DNA of 10,560 nucleotides from Pseudomonadota bacterium (GTDB lineage: Bacteria; Pseudomonadota; Alphaproteobacteria; Acetobacterales; Acetobacteraceae). Location: NCBI GenBank assembly GCA_021826485.1, contig JAKAZX010000109.1:1-10560 (forward strand). Reading direction: 5' to 3'. Every line of letters begins with the position of its first letter. Positions within the stretch are counted from its first letter, which is position 1. The position numbers were made by a program, and so were the translations under genes. Of this stretch, positions 1 through 6,324 are shown in pieces. Under the pieces are notes generated by a model, which was not told the DNA's origin, ran no database searches, and worked only from the letters and a program-made list of their open reading frames with translations.

Positions 1-680
1 AAGGCAAAGAGCAGGCGCCCCGGTCCGATCGTCGGATCGAAATTCGTGCGGATGGCGAGGAACACGCCGGCCAGCCCGGTCACCGCAAGCGCGACCGCCA
101 TCGCGACGGAATAGAGATGCCGGTCGTCGACGCCCATCATGCGCGCGACCGTGGGGTTGTCGGACACGGCGCGGAACGCACGACCGAGCGCCGTGCGGTA
201 GAACAGCAACTGCAGGCCGCCGATGACGGCGACGGCGACGGCGAACTGAAGCAGCGGCAGCAGGCCCACCGCAATGCCGCCGCCGAGCACGATGCTGGCG
301 GTTTCCAGTCCGCCCGCCTGCAGCCGCTGGCTGTCGCCGCTGAACGCCTCCAGCAGCCCGTTCTGGATCATCACCGACAGGCCGAACGTGACCAGCAGCG
401 GGCGCAGGATGTCGCTGCCGAGCGTGCGATTGAACGCGAAGCGCTGCAGCGCGTAGCCGAGCGCGGCCATCGCCGGAACCACCAGGAGAAGGCTCGCCAG
501 CGGATGCCAGCCGAGCCCGTGCGTGACGACGAGCGCCATGAACGCGGCCAGCACGATCAGGTCGCCGTGCGCGATATTGACCAGCCGCATGATGCCGAAG
601 CCCAGCGACAGGCCCACGGCATAGAGGGCGTACAGCCCGCCGATCAACACCCCCTCCAGCACCGTCGCCACCGCCTCCAT
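1..680 (-). CDS. livH: Branched-chain amino acid-type ABC transporter permease, LivH family (C-terminus beyond left edge)
   Basis: Inner-membrane permease of a Liv (HAAT-family) importer. Translating the minus strand from the ATG at 680 gives 226 uninterrupted codons to the window edge, starting MEAVATVLEGVLIGGLYALY and containing the family-typical stretch GFGIMRLVNIAHGDLIVLAA near residues 28-47. Several hydrophobic helices follow (about residues 40-75, 95-110, 130-160 and 195-210), and the permease loop with RAVSDNPTVARMMGVD lies near residues 170-185. LivH proteins are usually about 290 residues, so roughly the last 60 are missing. The start is 3 bases after the livF stop and has no strong Shine-Dalgarno, so translation is probably coupled to livF. 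A LivM partner is not visible and is expected just left of the window. The substrate cannot be read from the sequence; the neighbours suggest an aromatic compound. Confidence 0.93.
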   Translation of the reverse strand, partial: MEAVATVLEGVLIGGLYALYAVGLSLGFGIMRLVNIAHGDLIVLAAFMALVVTHGLGWHPLASLLLVVPAMAALGYALQRFAFNRTLGSDILRPLLVTFGLSVMIQNGLLEAFSGDSQRLQAGGLETASIVLGGGIAVGLLPLLQFAVAVAVIGGLQLLFYRTALGRAFRAVSDNPTVARMMGVDDRHLYSVAMAVALAVTGLAGVFLAIRTNFDPTIGPGRLLFA

Positions 681-683
681 CGC

Positions 684-1382
684 TCAGACCCCGAAATACG
701 CGCGCGTGATATCGTCGCGCACGATGTCGGCGGGACGGCCTTCGAGCGACACCCTGCCTTCCTGGAAGCAGTAGATGCGATCGGCCACCTTCAATGCCAG
801 GTTGATATCCTGCTCCACCACGATCAGGCTGGTCCCATCCGCGCCAATCTGCGACAAAATGGCGTAGATGTCGCGGATCACCACGGGGGCGAGGCCCAGA
901 CTGATCTCATCGCACAGCAGCAGGCGGGGATTTGCCATCAGCGCGCGGCCGATCGCCGCCATCTGCTGCTGTCCGCCGCTCATCGTCGTGGCGAGCTGGT
1001 GCCGCCGTTCCCGCAGGATCGGGAACAGGCGGTAGAGCCGGTCGAGCGTCCACGGCCCCTTGCGCCGGCTGTGGCCGCCGATCAGCAGATTTTCTTCGAC
1101 GGTGAGGGAGGGGAACAGCAGCCGTCCTTCCGGCACGCTGGCGATGCCGAGCGCCACGATGCGATGCGCGGACATCCCGCCGATGGCACGCCCGTCGAAC
1201 ATCACCGCATTCGGGCGCGCCGCCAGCACGCCCGCGATGCTGCGCAGGAACGTCGTCTTGCCCGCGCCGTTGGCGCCGATGATGGCGACCGTCTCGCCGG
1301 CGTCGAGCGTGACCTCGACGCCCCAGAGCGCCTGGAAATCGCCGTAGCGTGCGTCGAGCGCGTGCGTGGCGAGCAGGCTCAT
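684..1382 (-). CDS. livF: ABC transporter ATP-binding protein, LivF family
   Basis: Cytoplasmic ATPase subunit of the Liv-type importer, 232 residues, the normal LivF length. Visible motifs: Walker A GANGAGKT at 36-43; the LivF-typical VPEGR at 83-87; signature MSGGQQQ at 134-140; Walker B LLLCDE at 154-159 with catalytic E159; and VVEQD near 188-192, where LivF proteins carry Q in place of the usual H-loop histidine. The frame stays open further upstream, but the ATG at 1382 is chosen because MSLLATHALDARYG is the normal LivF N-terminus and because this ATG overlaps the livG stop by four bases (ATGA), a classic coupled junction. It pairs with LivG as the ATPase heterodimer. Confidence 0.95.
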   Translation of the reverse strand: MSLLATHALDARYGDFQALWGVEVTLDAGETVAIIGANGAGKTTFLRSIAGVLAARPNAVMFDGRAIGGMSAHRIVALGIASVPEGRLLFPSLTVEENLLIGGHSRRKGPWTLDRLYRLFPILRERRHQLATTMSGGQQQMAAIGRALMANPRLLLCDEISLGLAPVVIRDIYAILSQIGADGTSLIVVEQDINLALKVADRIYCFQEGRVSLEGRPADIVRDDITRAYFGV

Positions 1383-2101
1383 CCGGCCGGCAGCCCCATG
1401 TAGACATCGCGCACCGCAGGATCGGCCAGCACCGCGAGCGGCTCGCCCTCCGCCAGCACGCGGCCGAAATTCAGCACCAGCAGGCGCGACACGACCGAGA
1501 CGAGGGCATGGACGATATGCTCGACCCAGATGATCGAGACGCCCGTACTGTGCACCCGGCGGATCGTCTGTACGAGATCCCGGCACTCATGCTCGGTCAG
1601 GCCGCCGGCGATTTCGTCGAGCAGCAGCAGCCGCGGACCGGCCGCCAGCGCGCGCGCCAGTTCCAGCCGCTTGCGCGCCAGCAACGGCACGTCGCCGGCC
1701 AGCACGTTGGCGCGCGGCAGCAGGCCGGTCAGGTGCAGCACGTCGATCGACGCCCGCTCCGCCGCGCTGCCGATGCGCCGGCCGGCGAAAGTGGCGCCGA
1801 CCATCACGTTCTCGAACACCGTCATCTGCTGGAAGGGGTTCGGGATCTGGTAGGATCGCGCGATCCCCGCCCGCCCGCGCGCATGCGGTGGCAGCGCCGT
1901 GATCTCCCGCCCGTCGAACTCGATGCGCCCGGCGTCGGGTCGCACGCCGCCGGCGATCAGGTTGAACAGCGTCGTCTTGCCTGCGCCGTTCGGCCCGATC
2001 ACGCCGAGCGCCTCGCCCTCATCGAGGACGAAGCTCACGTCGTCCGCCACCTGCAGCGATCCGTAGCGCTTGCTCAGGTGATCGAGAGCAAGGATCGGCA
2101 T
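1379..2101 (-). CDS. livG: ABC transporter ATP-binding protein, LivG family
   Basis: Second ATPase subunit of the importer, 240 residues. Walker A GPNGAGKT is at 36-43, the Q-loop glutamine at about 85, Walker B LLLLDE at 158-163, and the H-loop histidine in WVEHIVH at 195. The ABC signature is degenerate: where LSGGQ would sit, the sequence reads VPLLARKRLELARAL (138-152). I recall that a branch of LivG proteins has this kind of LLxRKRLELARAL signature, so it is probably a lineage trait and not damage. The ATG at 2101 lies 3 bases after the stop of the binding-protein gene. The 3' end overlaps livF by 4 bases. Complete LSGGQ signatures occur only in the partner LivF, so one composite ATP site may be unusual. 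Confidence 0.95.
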   Translation of the reverse strand: MPILALDHLSKRYGSLQVADDVSFVLDEGEALGVIGPNGAGKTTLFNLIAGGVRPDAGRIEFDGREITALPPHARGRAGIARSYQIPNPFQQMTVFENVMVGATFAGRRIGSAAERASIDVLHLTGLLPRANVLAGDVPLLARKRLELARALAAGPRLLLLDEIAGGLTEHECRDLVQTIRRVHSTGVSIIWVEHIVHALVSVVSRLLVLNFGRVLAEGEPLAVLADPAVRDVYMGLPAG

Positions 2102-2104
2102 CGG

Positions 2105-3394
2105 TCAGGCGATCGGCTCCATCCTGCCGGTCGTCGGGATCATCGGCGCCGTGCCGTTGAAGGTCAGCGCGAGATCGTATTTCCACTTGCCGCCGAGCCG
2201 CCACTGGCCGCCGACCAGCGGTGTCTTGGCAACGTTCCTCACCGGCCCGCTGCCCCAGGCGACGCGGCCGACCACCGTGTCCAGCGCGGTCATGCTGATC
2301 ACTTCGGCCACAGCGGCATGATCGTCGAGCTTCGGCGCGCGTTTCAGCACATCGACGGCGACCTCGACGAGCGCGTGCGCGAAGCCGATGCACTGCGTCC
2401 ATTGCTTCTTCGTCGCGGCGGTCCAGGCATCGGCGAGCGCCATTGCGCTCTGGCCGGTCAGCGACGATTTGAACGGATGATGCGGCGACCACCAGACTTC
2501 GGACGACAAATTCTGCCCGCCACCGCCGAGCGTCTCCACTGTGGAGGGGAACAGGATCGCCTTGCCGATGCTCGCGACCTTCGGGCGGAAGCCTTGCTGG
2601 CGCGCCTGCGTCCAGAAGGTCGTGAAATCCGGCGGGATCATCACGCCGGTGATCACTTCGGCCTTCATATCCTTGAAGCGGGCGATCTGCGCGGCGAAGT
2701 TGTCGGTCAGGTCCTGGTAGCGGCCGGGATCGACCAGCTTGTAGCCGAGCTTGTCGAGCACCGGCGGGAAGCCGAGCTTCCGGTCGCCCCAGGCGTTGCC
2801 GTCGCCGTCATTCGGGAACAGCCCGCCGACCACCTTGTCGGTCGCGACCTGCCCCCACATGCCGGTATAGACGGCGATCACGTCCTCCAGCCCCCAGAAG
2901 AAGTGCCAGGTGTATTTGAAGCCCTGGTCGGGCTTGCCGCCGCGCGTGAAGAACCACGGCTGCCACGGCGTCATCGTGGAGATGCAGGGAATCTCGTTCG
3001 CCTCGCACTGGTCGGACACCGGATTGGTCGTTTCCGGCGTGGAGGAGACCAGCATCAGGTCGATATTGCCGCCCTGGATCAGGTCGTTCGCGACGTCGGC
3101 GGCGCGGCTGGGATTGGACTGGCTATCCTTGAGGATGATCTCCACGGGCCGCTTGCCGGCGGGCGTGGCGACGCCGCCCTGCAGCAGCGATTTCAGGCTG
3201 CCCAGCGTGTAGGTATCGGCTTCGCCGAACGGCGCCAGCGGGCCGGTCTGTGGGCTGACATAGCCGATGCGGATGGCGTTGCCGGCCGCGCGCACGCGGC
3301 GGAGCGGCGCGAGCGCGACCGCCGCGCCGGCACCCCCGATCACGAAGCGGCGGCGACCAAGCGGGGCCGCAATTTCGATCAGGCGCTCTGTCAT
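2105..3394 (-). CDS. TAT-exported ABC transporter substrate-binding protein (Peripla_BP_6 / LivK type)
   Basis: Periplasmic solute-binding protein of the Liv-type importer, 429 residues. The N-terminus has a twin-arginine signal: GRRRFVIGG at 13-21, a hydrophobic stretch GAGAAVALAP, and a probable cleavage site at VRA/AG near 34-38. The mature protein starts NAIRIGYVSPQTGPLAPFGEAD, the typical first strand and ligand loop of type I periplasmic binding proteins, and DSQSNPSRAADVANDLIQ around 90-108 is also family-typical. The start is well supported: GGAGGAAA at 3402-3409 is 7 bases from the ATG, and a second AGGAGG lies at 3411-3416. Strong initiation here fits the usual excess of binding protein over membrane subunits. 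It lies between maleylacetate reductase and livG in one operon, so an aromatic ligand is inferred, but aliphatic amino acids or amides cannot be excluded. Confidence 0.95.
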   Translation of the reverse strand: MTERLIEIAAPLGRRRFVIGGAGAAVALAPLRRVRAAGNAIRIGYVSPQTGPLAPFGEADTYTLGSLKSLLQGGVATPAGKRPVEIILKDSQSNPSRAADVANDLIQGGNIDLMLVSSTPETTNPVSDQCEANEIPCISTMTPWQPWFFTRGGKPDQGFKYTWHFFWGLEDVIAVYTGMWGQVATDKVVGGLFPNDGDGNAWGDRKLGFPPVLDKLGYKLVDPGRYQDLTDNFAAQIARFKDMKAEVITGVMIPPDFTTFWTQARQQGFRPKVASIGKAILFPSTVETLGGGGQNLSSEVWWSPHHPFKSSLTGQSAMALADAWTAATKKQWTQCIGFAHALVEVAVDVLKRAPKLDDHAAVAEVISMTALDTVVGRVAWGSGPVRNVAKTPLVGGQWRLGGKWKYDLALTFNGTAPMIPTTGRMEPIA

Positions 3395-3425
3395 CTTGAT
3401 GTTTCCTCCCCCTCCTGTGCAGCGG

Positions 3426-4490
3426 TCATGCGTCGGGCCGCCGCCCTTCCCAGGCGTTGCGCAGCAGCGCCAGCATCCCGTCCCGCGTCACCGGGGCCGG
3501 ATTGGCATACGGATTGGCGGTCGCCAGATCGGCGACGCGCGGAATGTCCTCCTCCCGCATGCCGAGATGCCGCAGCGCCGTCTGCGCCCCCAGCGCGTTT
3601 GCGAGATCATACAGTCCCTGCGCGGCACTTTCCGCGCCGAGCGCGCGCGCCACCCGTCGCATCGCGTCCGGCGCCGCCGCGGCATTGTAGGCCGCCGCAT
3701 GCGGCAGCACCGCCGTATGCGTCTCCGCGTGCGGCAGGTTGAGCGTTCCGCCGAGCACGTGGCACAGCTTGTGGTGCAGCGCCATGCCGACTGCACCGAG
3801 CACCGAGCCGGCGAGCCATGCGCCGTACAGCGCCCGCGTCCGCAGGTCGAGACGGCCCGGCTCGGCCATGATGCCCGGCAGGCTGCCGGCCAGCGCGGCG
3901 ATCCCCTCCTCGGCCATCAGGGCCGCGATCGGGTTGCCGTTCTCGGCATACAGGGCCTCGACGCAATGCGCGATCGCGTTCATGCCGCTGACACCCGACA
4001 GGCGCGGCGGCAGCGATACGGTCAACGTCGGGTCGTAGATCACCACACGCGGCAGCACGCGCAGGTCGCGCCCCGTCGTCTTCTCGCCGTGCTGCGTCAG
4101 GCCCCAGATCGGCGTCATCTCCGAACCCGCATAAGTGGTCGGCACGGCGATCACCGGCTGGCCGGAGACCAGCGCGATCGCCTTGCCGAGCCCGATCGTC
4201 GATCCGCCACCGACCGCGACATAGCCGTCGGCCCCGCGTTCCGCGGCGTGGGTGCGGGCGGCCTCGGCCACTTCGATCGGCACATGCATCACCGCGCGGT
4301 CATACACGCCTGCCGCCGCCGCCCCCAATCGCTGCGCCACATCCTCCGCCGTCGCGCGCTGCTCGGGCGTGCACAGCACCAGCGCGCGCCGCACGCCGAG
4401 CCCGGCCACTTCCTCCGCCAGCCGGTCGAGCGTGCCTGCGCCGAACACCACCCGGCCCGGCAGCGGCGCGAACACGAATCGCTCCATCAT
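3426..4490 (-). CDS. macA: Maleylacetate reductase (iron-containing alcohol dehydrogenase family)
   Basis: Reduces maleylacetate to 3-oxoadipate with NAD(P)H, the last dedicated step of the hydroquinone and hydroxyquinol pathways. It has 354 residues, the normal length. Visible features: N-terminal FVFAPLPGRVVFGAGT; dinucleotide-binding VAVGGGSTIGLGKAIAL at 91-107; VPTTYAGSEMTPIWGLT at 117-132, characteristic of maleylacetate reductases; NAIAHCVEALYA at 171-182; and the histidine-rich ALHHKLCHVLGGTLNLPHAETH at 237-258 in the C-terminal all-alpha domain. The start is uncertain among ATG 4490, ATG 4487 and an in-frame GTG at 4496; the only purine-rich site (GGGAGGG, 4513-4519) is 22 bases from ATG 4490 (see the mini-ORF entry). 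It leads the operon with the importer (31-base gap to the binding-protein gene). Related proteins are TftE, ClcE, LinF and PcpE. Confidence 0.93.
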   Translation of the reverse strand: MMERFVFAPLPGRVVFGAGTLDRLAEEVAGLGVRRALVLCTPEQRATAEDVAQRLGAAAAGVYDRAVMHVPIEVAEAARTHAAERGADGYVAVGGGSTIGLGKAIALVSGQPVIAVPTTYAGSEMTPIWGLTQHGEKTTGRDLRVLPRVVIYDPTLTVSLPPRLSGVSGMNAIAHCVEALYAENGNPIAALMAEEGIAALAGSLPGIMAEPGRLDLRTRALYGAWLAGSVLGAVGMALHHKLCHVLGGTLNLPHAETHTAVLPHAAAYNAAAAPDAMRRVARALGAESAAQGLYDLANALGAQTALRHLGMREEDIPRVADLATANPYANPAPVTRDGMLALLRNAWEGRRPDA

Positions 4491-4507
4491 CGGCACGTCC
4501 GACCCAT
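4487..4507 (-). other. Possible 6-codon leader ORF before maleylacetate reductase
   Basis: On the minus strand an ATG at 4507 sits 5 bases after GGGAGGG (4513-4519), a better ribosome-site spacing than any start of the reductase has. It encodes MGRTCR and stops at a TGA whose first two bases are the last two of the reductase ATG at 4490 (ATGA overlap). It could be a coupling mini-ORF that delivers ribosomes to the reductase start, or chance. The sequence alone cannot decide. Confidence 0.25.
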
Positions 4508-4521
4508 GTTCGCCCTCCCGT

Positions 4522-4549
4522 TTGACTTTGCGACCGCACGGTACAGAAT
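4522..4549 (+). promoter_or_regulatory. Putative sigma70-type promoter of the TetR-family gene
   Basis: TTGACT (4522-4527, 5/6 to TTGACA) is followed after 16 bases by CAGAAT (4544-4549, 4/6 to TATAAT). Transcription would start near 4557, about 50 bases before the regulator ATG. The -10 box lies inside the 18-bp element that recurs at 5262-5279, so a protein bound there would cover the promoter. The same 116-base gap must also hold the divergent promoter for the reductase-importer operon; I see only a weak candidate for it (TTGCCG, 17 bases, CATTCT on the minus strand). Confidence 0.45.
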
Positions 4550-4551
4550 GC
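4534..4551 (+). repeat. 18-bp direct repeat element, copy 1 (putative operator/promoter element)
   Basis: CCGCACGGTACAGAATGC here matches the 18 bases at 5262-5279 at 17 of 18 positions (A/C difference at the fifth base). It sits in the divergent gap between maleylacetate reductase and the TetR gene. It is flanked by a shorter inverted repeat, CCGCA (4534-4538) and TGCGG (4556-4560). Candidate binding site for the adjacent TetR protein. Confidence 0.6.
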
Positions 4552-4606
4552 GCGCTGCGGCACCTTCCGGCAAGCAGGTTTCCGGGACCGGCGGTCGCTT
4601 CACCGG

Positions 4607-5254
4607 ATGGATGCGGACGTGGCCAGACCCAGGGAATTCGATATCGAGGCAGTGCTGGAGCACGCCACGCGGCTGTTCTGGCAGCGCGGCTATGCCGGAA
4701 CGTCGCTCACCGAGATCGAGGCCGCGACCGGACTCAGCCGCACCAGCATCTACGCCGCCTTCGACGACAAGGAAGGCCTGTTCCTGCAGGTGGTCGATCA
4801 CTACGACCGGCATTACAGCGCTCAGTTGCGCGCCGCGCTGTGCCGCGCGCCGACCGCGCGCGCGGGCATCGACGCCTGGTTCGCCCGGCTGCTGGCCGCC
4901 TTCGCCGATCCGGACCTGCCGCTCGGCTGCCTCGTCACCAACGTCGCGGTGGAGGGCGACCGCGGCGAATCGCGTCTCGGACGGAAGATCGCCGCCTCCA
5001 TCGCGCTCGGCGAGGATGCGTTCTACGCGCGGCTGCGGCGCGGCCAGATCGAGGGCGATGTCGCGCCCGAGATCGACGCGCGCGCGGCGGCGCGGCACCT
5101 CGTCGCGGTAACGCAGGGCTTGTCCGTGCTCGCGAAGGCATCGGGCCAGCCCTCGGTGCTGCAGGACGTGGCGCGCACCACGCTCGCGGCGCTGCGGCCG
5201 CTGCTGTTCCGCGAACCGGCGGCCGGGACGCTTGCCGCATCGCGCGCCGGCTGA
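4607..5254 (+). CDS. TetR/AcrR-family transcriptional regulator
   Basis: DNA-binding regulator of 215 residues, normal for TetR. The N-terminal helix-turn-helix is clear: ATRLFWQRGYAGTSLTEIEA, then ATGLSRTSIYAAFDDKEGLF (about residues 20-59). The C-terminal ligand domain contains PLGCLVTNVAVE (105-116), a stretch seen in a TetR subgroup with a conserved cysteine (C108 here); electrophile or quinone sensing through that cysteine is possible but inferred. The start is ATG 4607, without a good Shine-Dalgarno. GTG at 4619 is a real alternative, because many relatives begin M-ARPREFD and this protein reads V-ARPREFD from there. It is divergent from the reductase-importer operon and directly upstream of the ring-cleaving dioxygenase; both downstream units have the same 18-bp element in front, so it probably controls itself and that gene. 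Confidence 0.93.
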   Translation: MDADVARPREFDIEAVLEHATRLFWQRGYAGTSLTEIEAATGLSRTSIYAAFDDKEGLFLQVVDHYDRHYSAQLRAALCRAPTARAGIDAWFARLLAAFADPDLPLGCLVTNVAVEGDRGESRLGRKIAASIALGEDAFYARLRRGQIEGDVAPEIDARAAARHLVAVTQGLSVLAKASGQPSVLQDVARTTLAALRPLLFREPAAGTLAASRAG

Positions 5255-5261
5255 TACTGTT

Positions 5262-5279
5262 CCGCCCGGTACAGAATGC
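5262..5279 (+). repeat. 18-bp direct repeat element, copy 2 (putative operator/promoter element)
   Basis: CCGCCCGGTACAGAATGC, 17 of 18 identical to 4534-4551 and in the same orientation relative to the downstream gene. It begins 8 bases after the TetR stop and 56 bases before the dioxygenase ATG. A CAGAAT -10-like box (5272-5277) is included; upstream only a weak CTGATA (5251-5256, 15-base spacer) could act as -35. Confidence 0.6.
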
Positions 5280-5286
5280 CGGGCGG
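5262..5286 (+). promoter_or_regulatory. Perfect 8-bp inverted repeat overlapping repeat copy 2
   Basis: CCGCCCGG (5262-5269) and CCGGGCGG (5279-5286) are exact reverse complements separated by the 9 bases TACAGAATG. As DNA it is a plausible operator for a dimeric regulator. As RNA it would be a GC-rich hairpin right after the TetR stop, but no T-tract follows, so an intrinsic terminator is unlikely. The operator reading is favoured because the core is repeated upstream of the regulator. Confidence 0.5.
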
Positions 5287-5304
5287 CAGCGGCCCTCGGC
5301 CAGC

Positions 5305-5310
5305 GGAGGA
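5305..5310 (+). promoter_or_regulatory. Shine-Dalgarno that fixes the dioxygenase start
   Basis: GGAGGA ends 7 bases before the ATG at 5318. It decides against the in-frame ATG at 5276, which lies inside the inverted repeat and would add 14 non-conserved residues. Confidence 0.8.
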
Positions 5311-5317
5311 AACCAAT

Positions 5318-6283
5318 ATGGATTCGCCCATCACGGGGCTGCACCACATCACCAGCGGCGTCTCCGGCGCGCAGGAGGACATCGACTTCCTCACCGCGAC
5401 GGTCGGTCTGCGCATGATCAAGCAGACCGTGCTGTTCGACGGCAGCAACCCGATCTATCACCTGTACTATGCCAACCGGAATGCCGAGGTCGGTAGCGTG
5501 ATGACGACCTTTCCGTTCCGGAAGGTCGGCTATGTCGGCCGCAAAGGGTCCGGGCAGGTGAAGACCACCGGCTTCTCCGTGCCGCGCGGCGCGGTCGCGT
5601 TCTGGTCCGAGCGGTTCACCAGGCTCGGGGCGCCGCATGGGCACGCCGGCGAACGCTTCGGACAGCGCGTGCTGCATTTCAGCCATCCCGCTGGGCTGGA
5701 ATTCGAAATGATCGAGCAGGCGGATGATCGCCGCGATCCATGGACGACGCAGGACATCCCGGCCGATGCCGGCGTGCGCGGCTTCCACAGCGTCGCCATG
5801 TCGGTGCGCGACACCGAGGAGCAGGAGCGGTTCCTGACCGAAGGCCTCGGCTTCAAGAAGGTTGGCAGCGACGGCGCCTACACGCGCTTCGCCATCAATG
5901 GCGGCGGCGCCGGACGCACGATCGACCTGCTGCACCAGCCGGACGTGAAGCAGGGTTCGTGGGTGTTCTGCCAGGGCGTCGTGCATCACGTGGCGCTCGC
6001 CGTGCCGACCGAAAAGGAGCAGTTGGCGGTCAAGGCGCATCTCGAAGGCCTCGGCTATACCGACTGCTCGGAGATCAAGGACCGCAACTACTTCCACTCG
6101 GTCTATGTGCGCTCCCCGGGCGGCATCCTGGTGGAACTCGCCACCTGCGACATCGGCTTCGCGGTGGACGAGGCGGCCGACCATCTCGGCGAAAAACTGC
6201 TGCTGCCGCCGTGGTTCGAGGATCGGCGCGCGGAGATCGTGGCGCCGCTGGAGCCGATCACCGTCCCGCATCACGCGCACTGA
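5318..6283 (+). CDS. Ring-cleaving dioxygenase of the PcpA/LinE type (hydroquinone 1,2-dioxygenase, VOC superfamily)
   Basis: Fe(II)-dependent extradiol-type enzyme that opens para-diols (hydroquinone, chloro- or methylhydroquinone), 321 residues, about the same length as PcpA. It has two VOC modules (about 5-135 and 153-280). Alignment from memory with PcpA places its iron ligands H11, H227 and E276 at H10 (GLHHITSG), H224 (VVHHVALAVP) and E273 (GILVELAT). Second-shell residues are also kept: H9, T12, H223, R256 in KDRNYFHS, and Y263 in SVYVRSPGG. IPIYHLYxA, VMTTFPxR and RGFHS blocks match the family. The paralogue group includes LinE and Bacillus MhqO. It follows the TetR gene and is followed 41 bases later by a serine hydrolase. 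Expected product from hydroquinone is 4-hydroxymuconic semialdehyde; the true substrate could be a substituted hydroquinone. Confidence 0.93.
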   Translation: MDSPITGLHHITSGVSGAQEDIDFLTATVGLRMIKQTVLFDGSNPIYHLYYANRNAEVGSVMTTFPFRKVGYVGRKGSGQVKTTGFSVPRGAVAFWSERFTRLGAPHGHAGERFGQRVLHFSHPAGLEFEMIEQADDRRDPWTTQDIPADAGVRGFHSVAMSVRDTEEQERFLTEGLGFKKVGSDGAYTRFAINGGGAGRTIDLLHQPDVKQGSWVFCQGVVHHVALAVPTEKEQLAVKAHLEGLGYTDCSEIKDRNYFHSVYVRSPGGILVELATCDIGFAVDEAADHLGEKLLLPPWFEDRRAEIVAPLEPITVPHHAH

Positions 6284-6289
6284 CGGAAG

Positions 6290-6314
6290 GGGCGCGGGCC
6301 ATCCGCCCGCGCCC
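6290..6314 (+). other. Intercistronic 10-bp GC hairpin
   Basis: GGGCGCGGGC (6290-6299) and GCCCGCGCCC (6305-6314) are perfect reverse complements around the 5-base loop CATCC. It fills most of the 41-base gap between the dioxygenase stop and the hydrolase ATG. No T-run follows, so it more likely protects the 3' end of the dioxygenase message or lowers downstream expression than ends transcription. Confidence 0.5.
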
Positions 6315-6324
6315 GGCACACCGC

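Noticed and set aside
1383..1586. N-terminal extension of LivF by 68 residues
   Set aside because: The extension overlaps livG and is arginine/glycine-rich noise; ATG 1382 gives a standard LivF and an ATGA overlap.
1349..3742. Very long plus-strand open frame (nearly 800 codons) opposite livG and the binding-protein gene
   Set aside because: Its translation is rich in R, H, A, Q and D with no recognisable domain, and it lies antisense to genes with clear motifs. It is a byproduct of high GC at third codon positions.
5262..5286. Intrinsic terminator after the TetR gene
   Set aside because: The stem is good, but no T-tract follows and the core repeats before the TetR gene, which favours a DNA-level operator or promoter element.
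5740..6324. Upstream extension of the hydrolase frame, suggesting a 406-residue fusion protein
   Set aside because: The added 195 residues are an alternative frame of the dioxygenase gene; hydrolase homology starts at ATG 6325.
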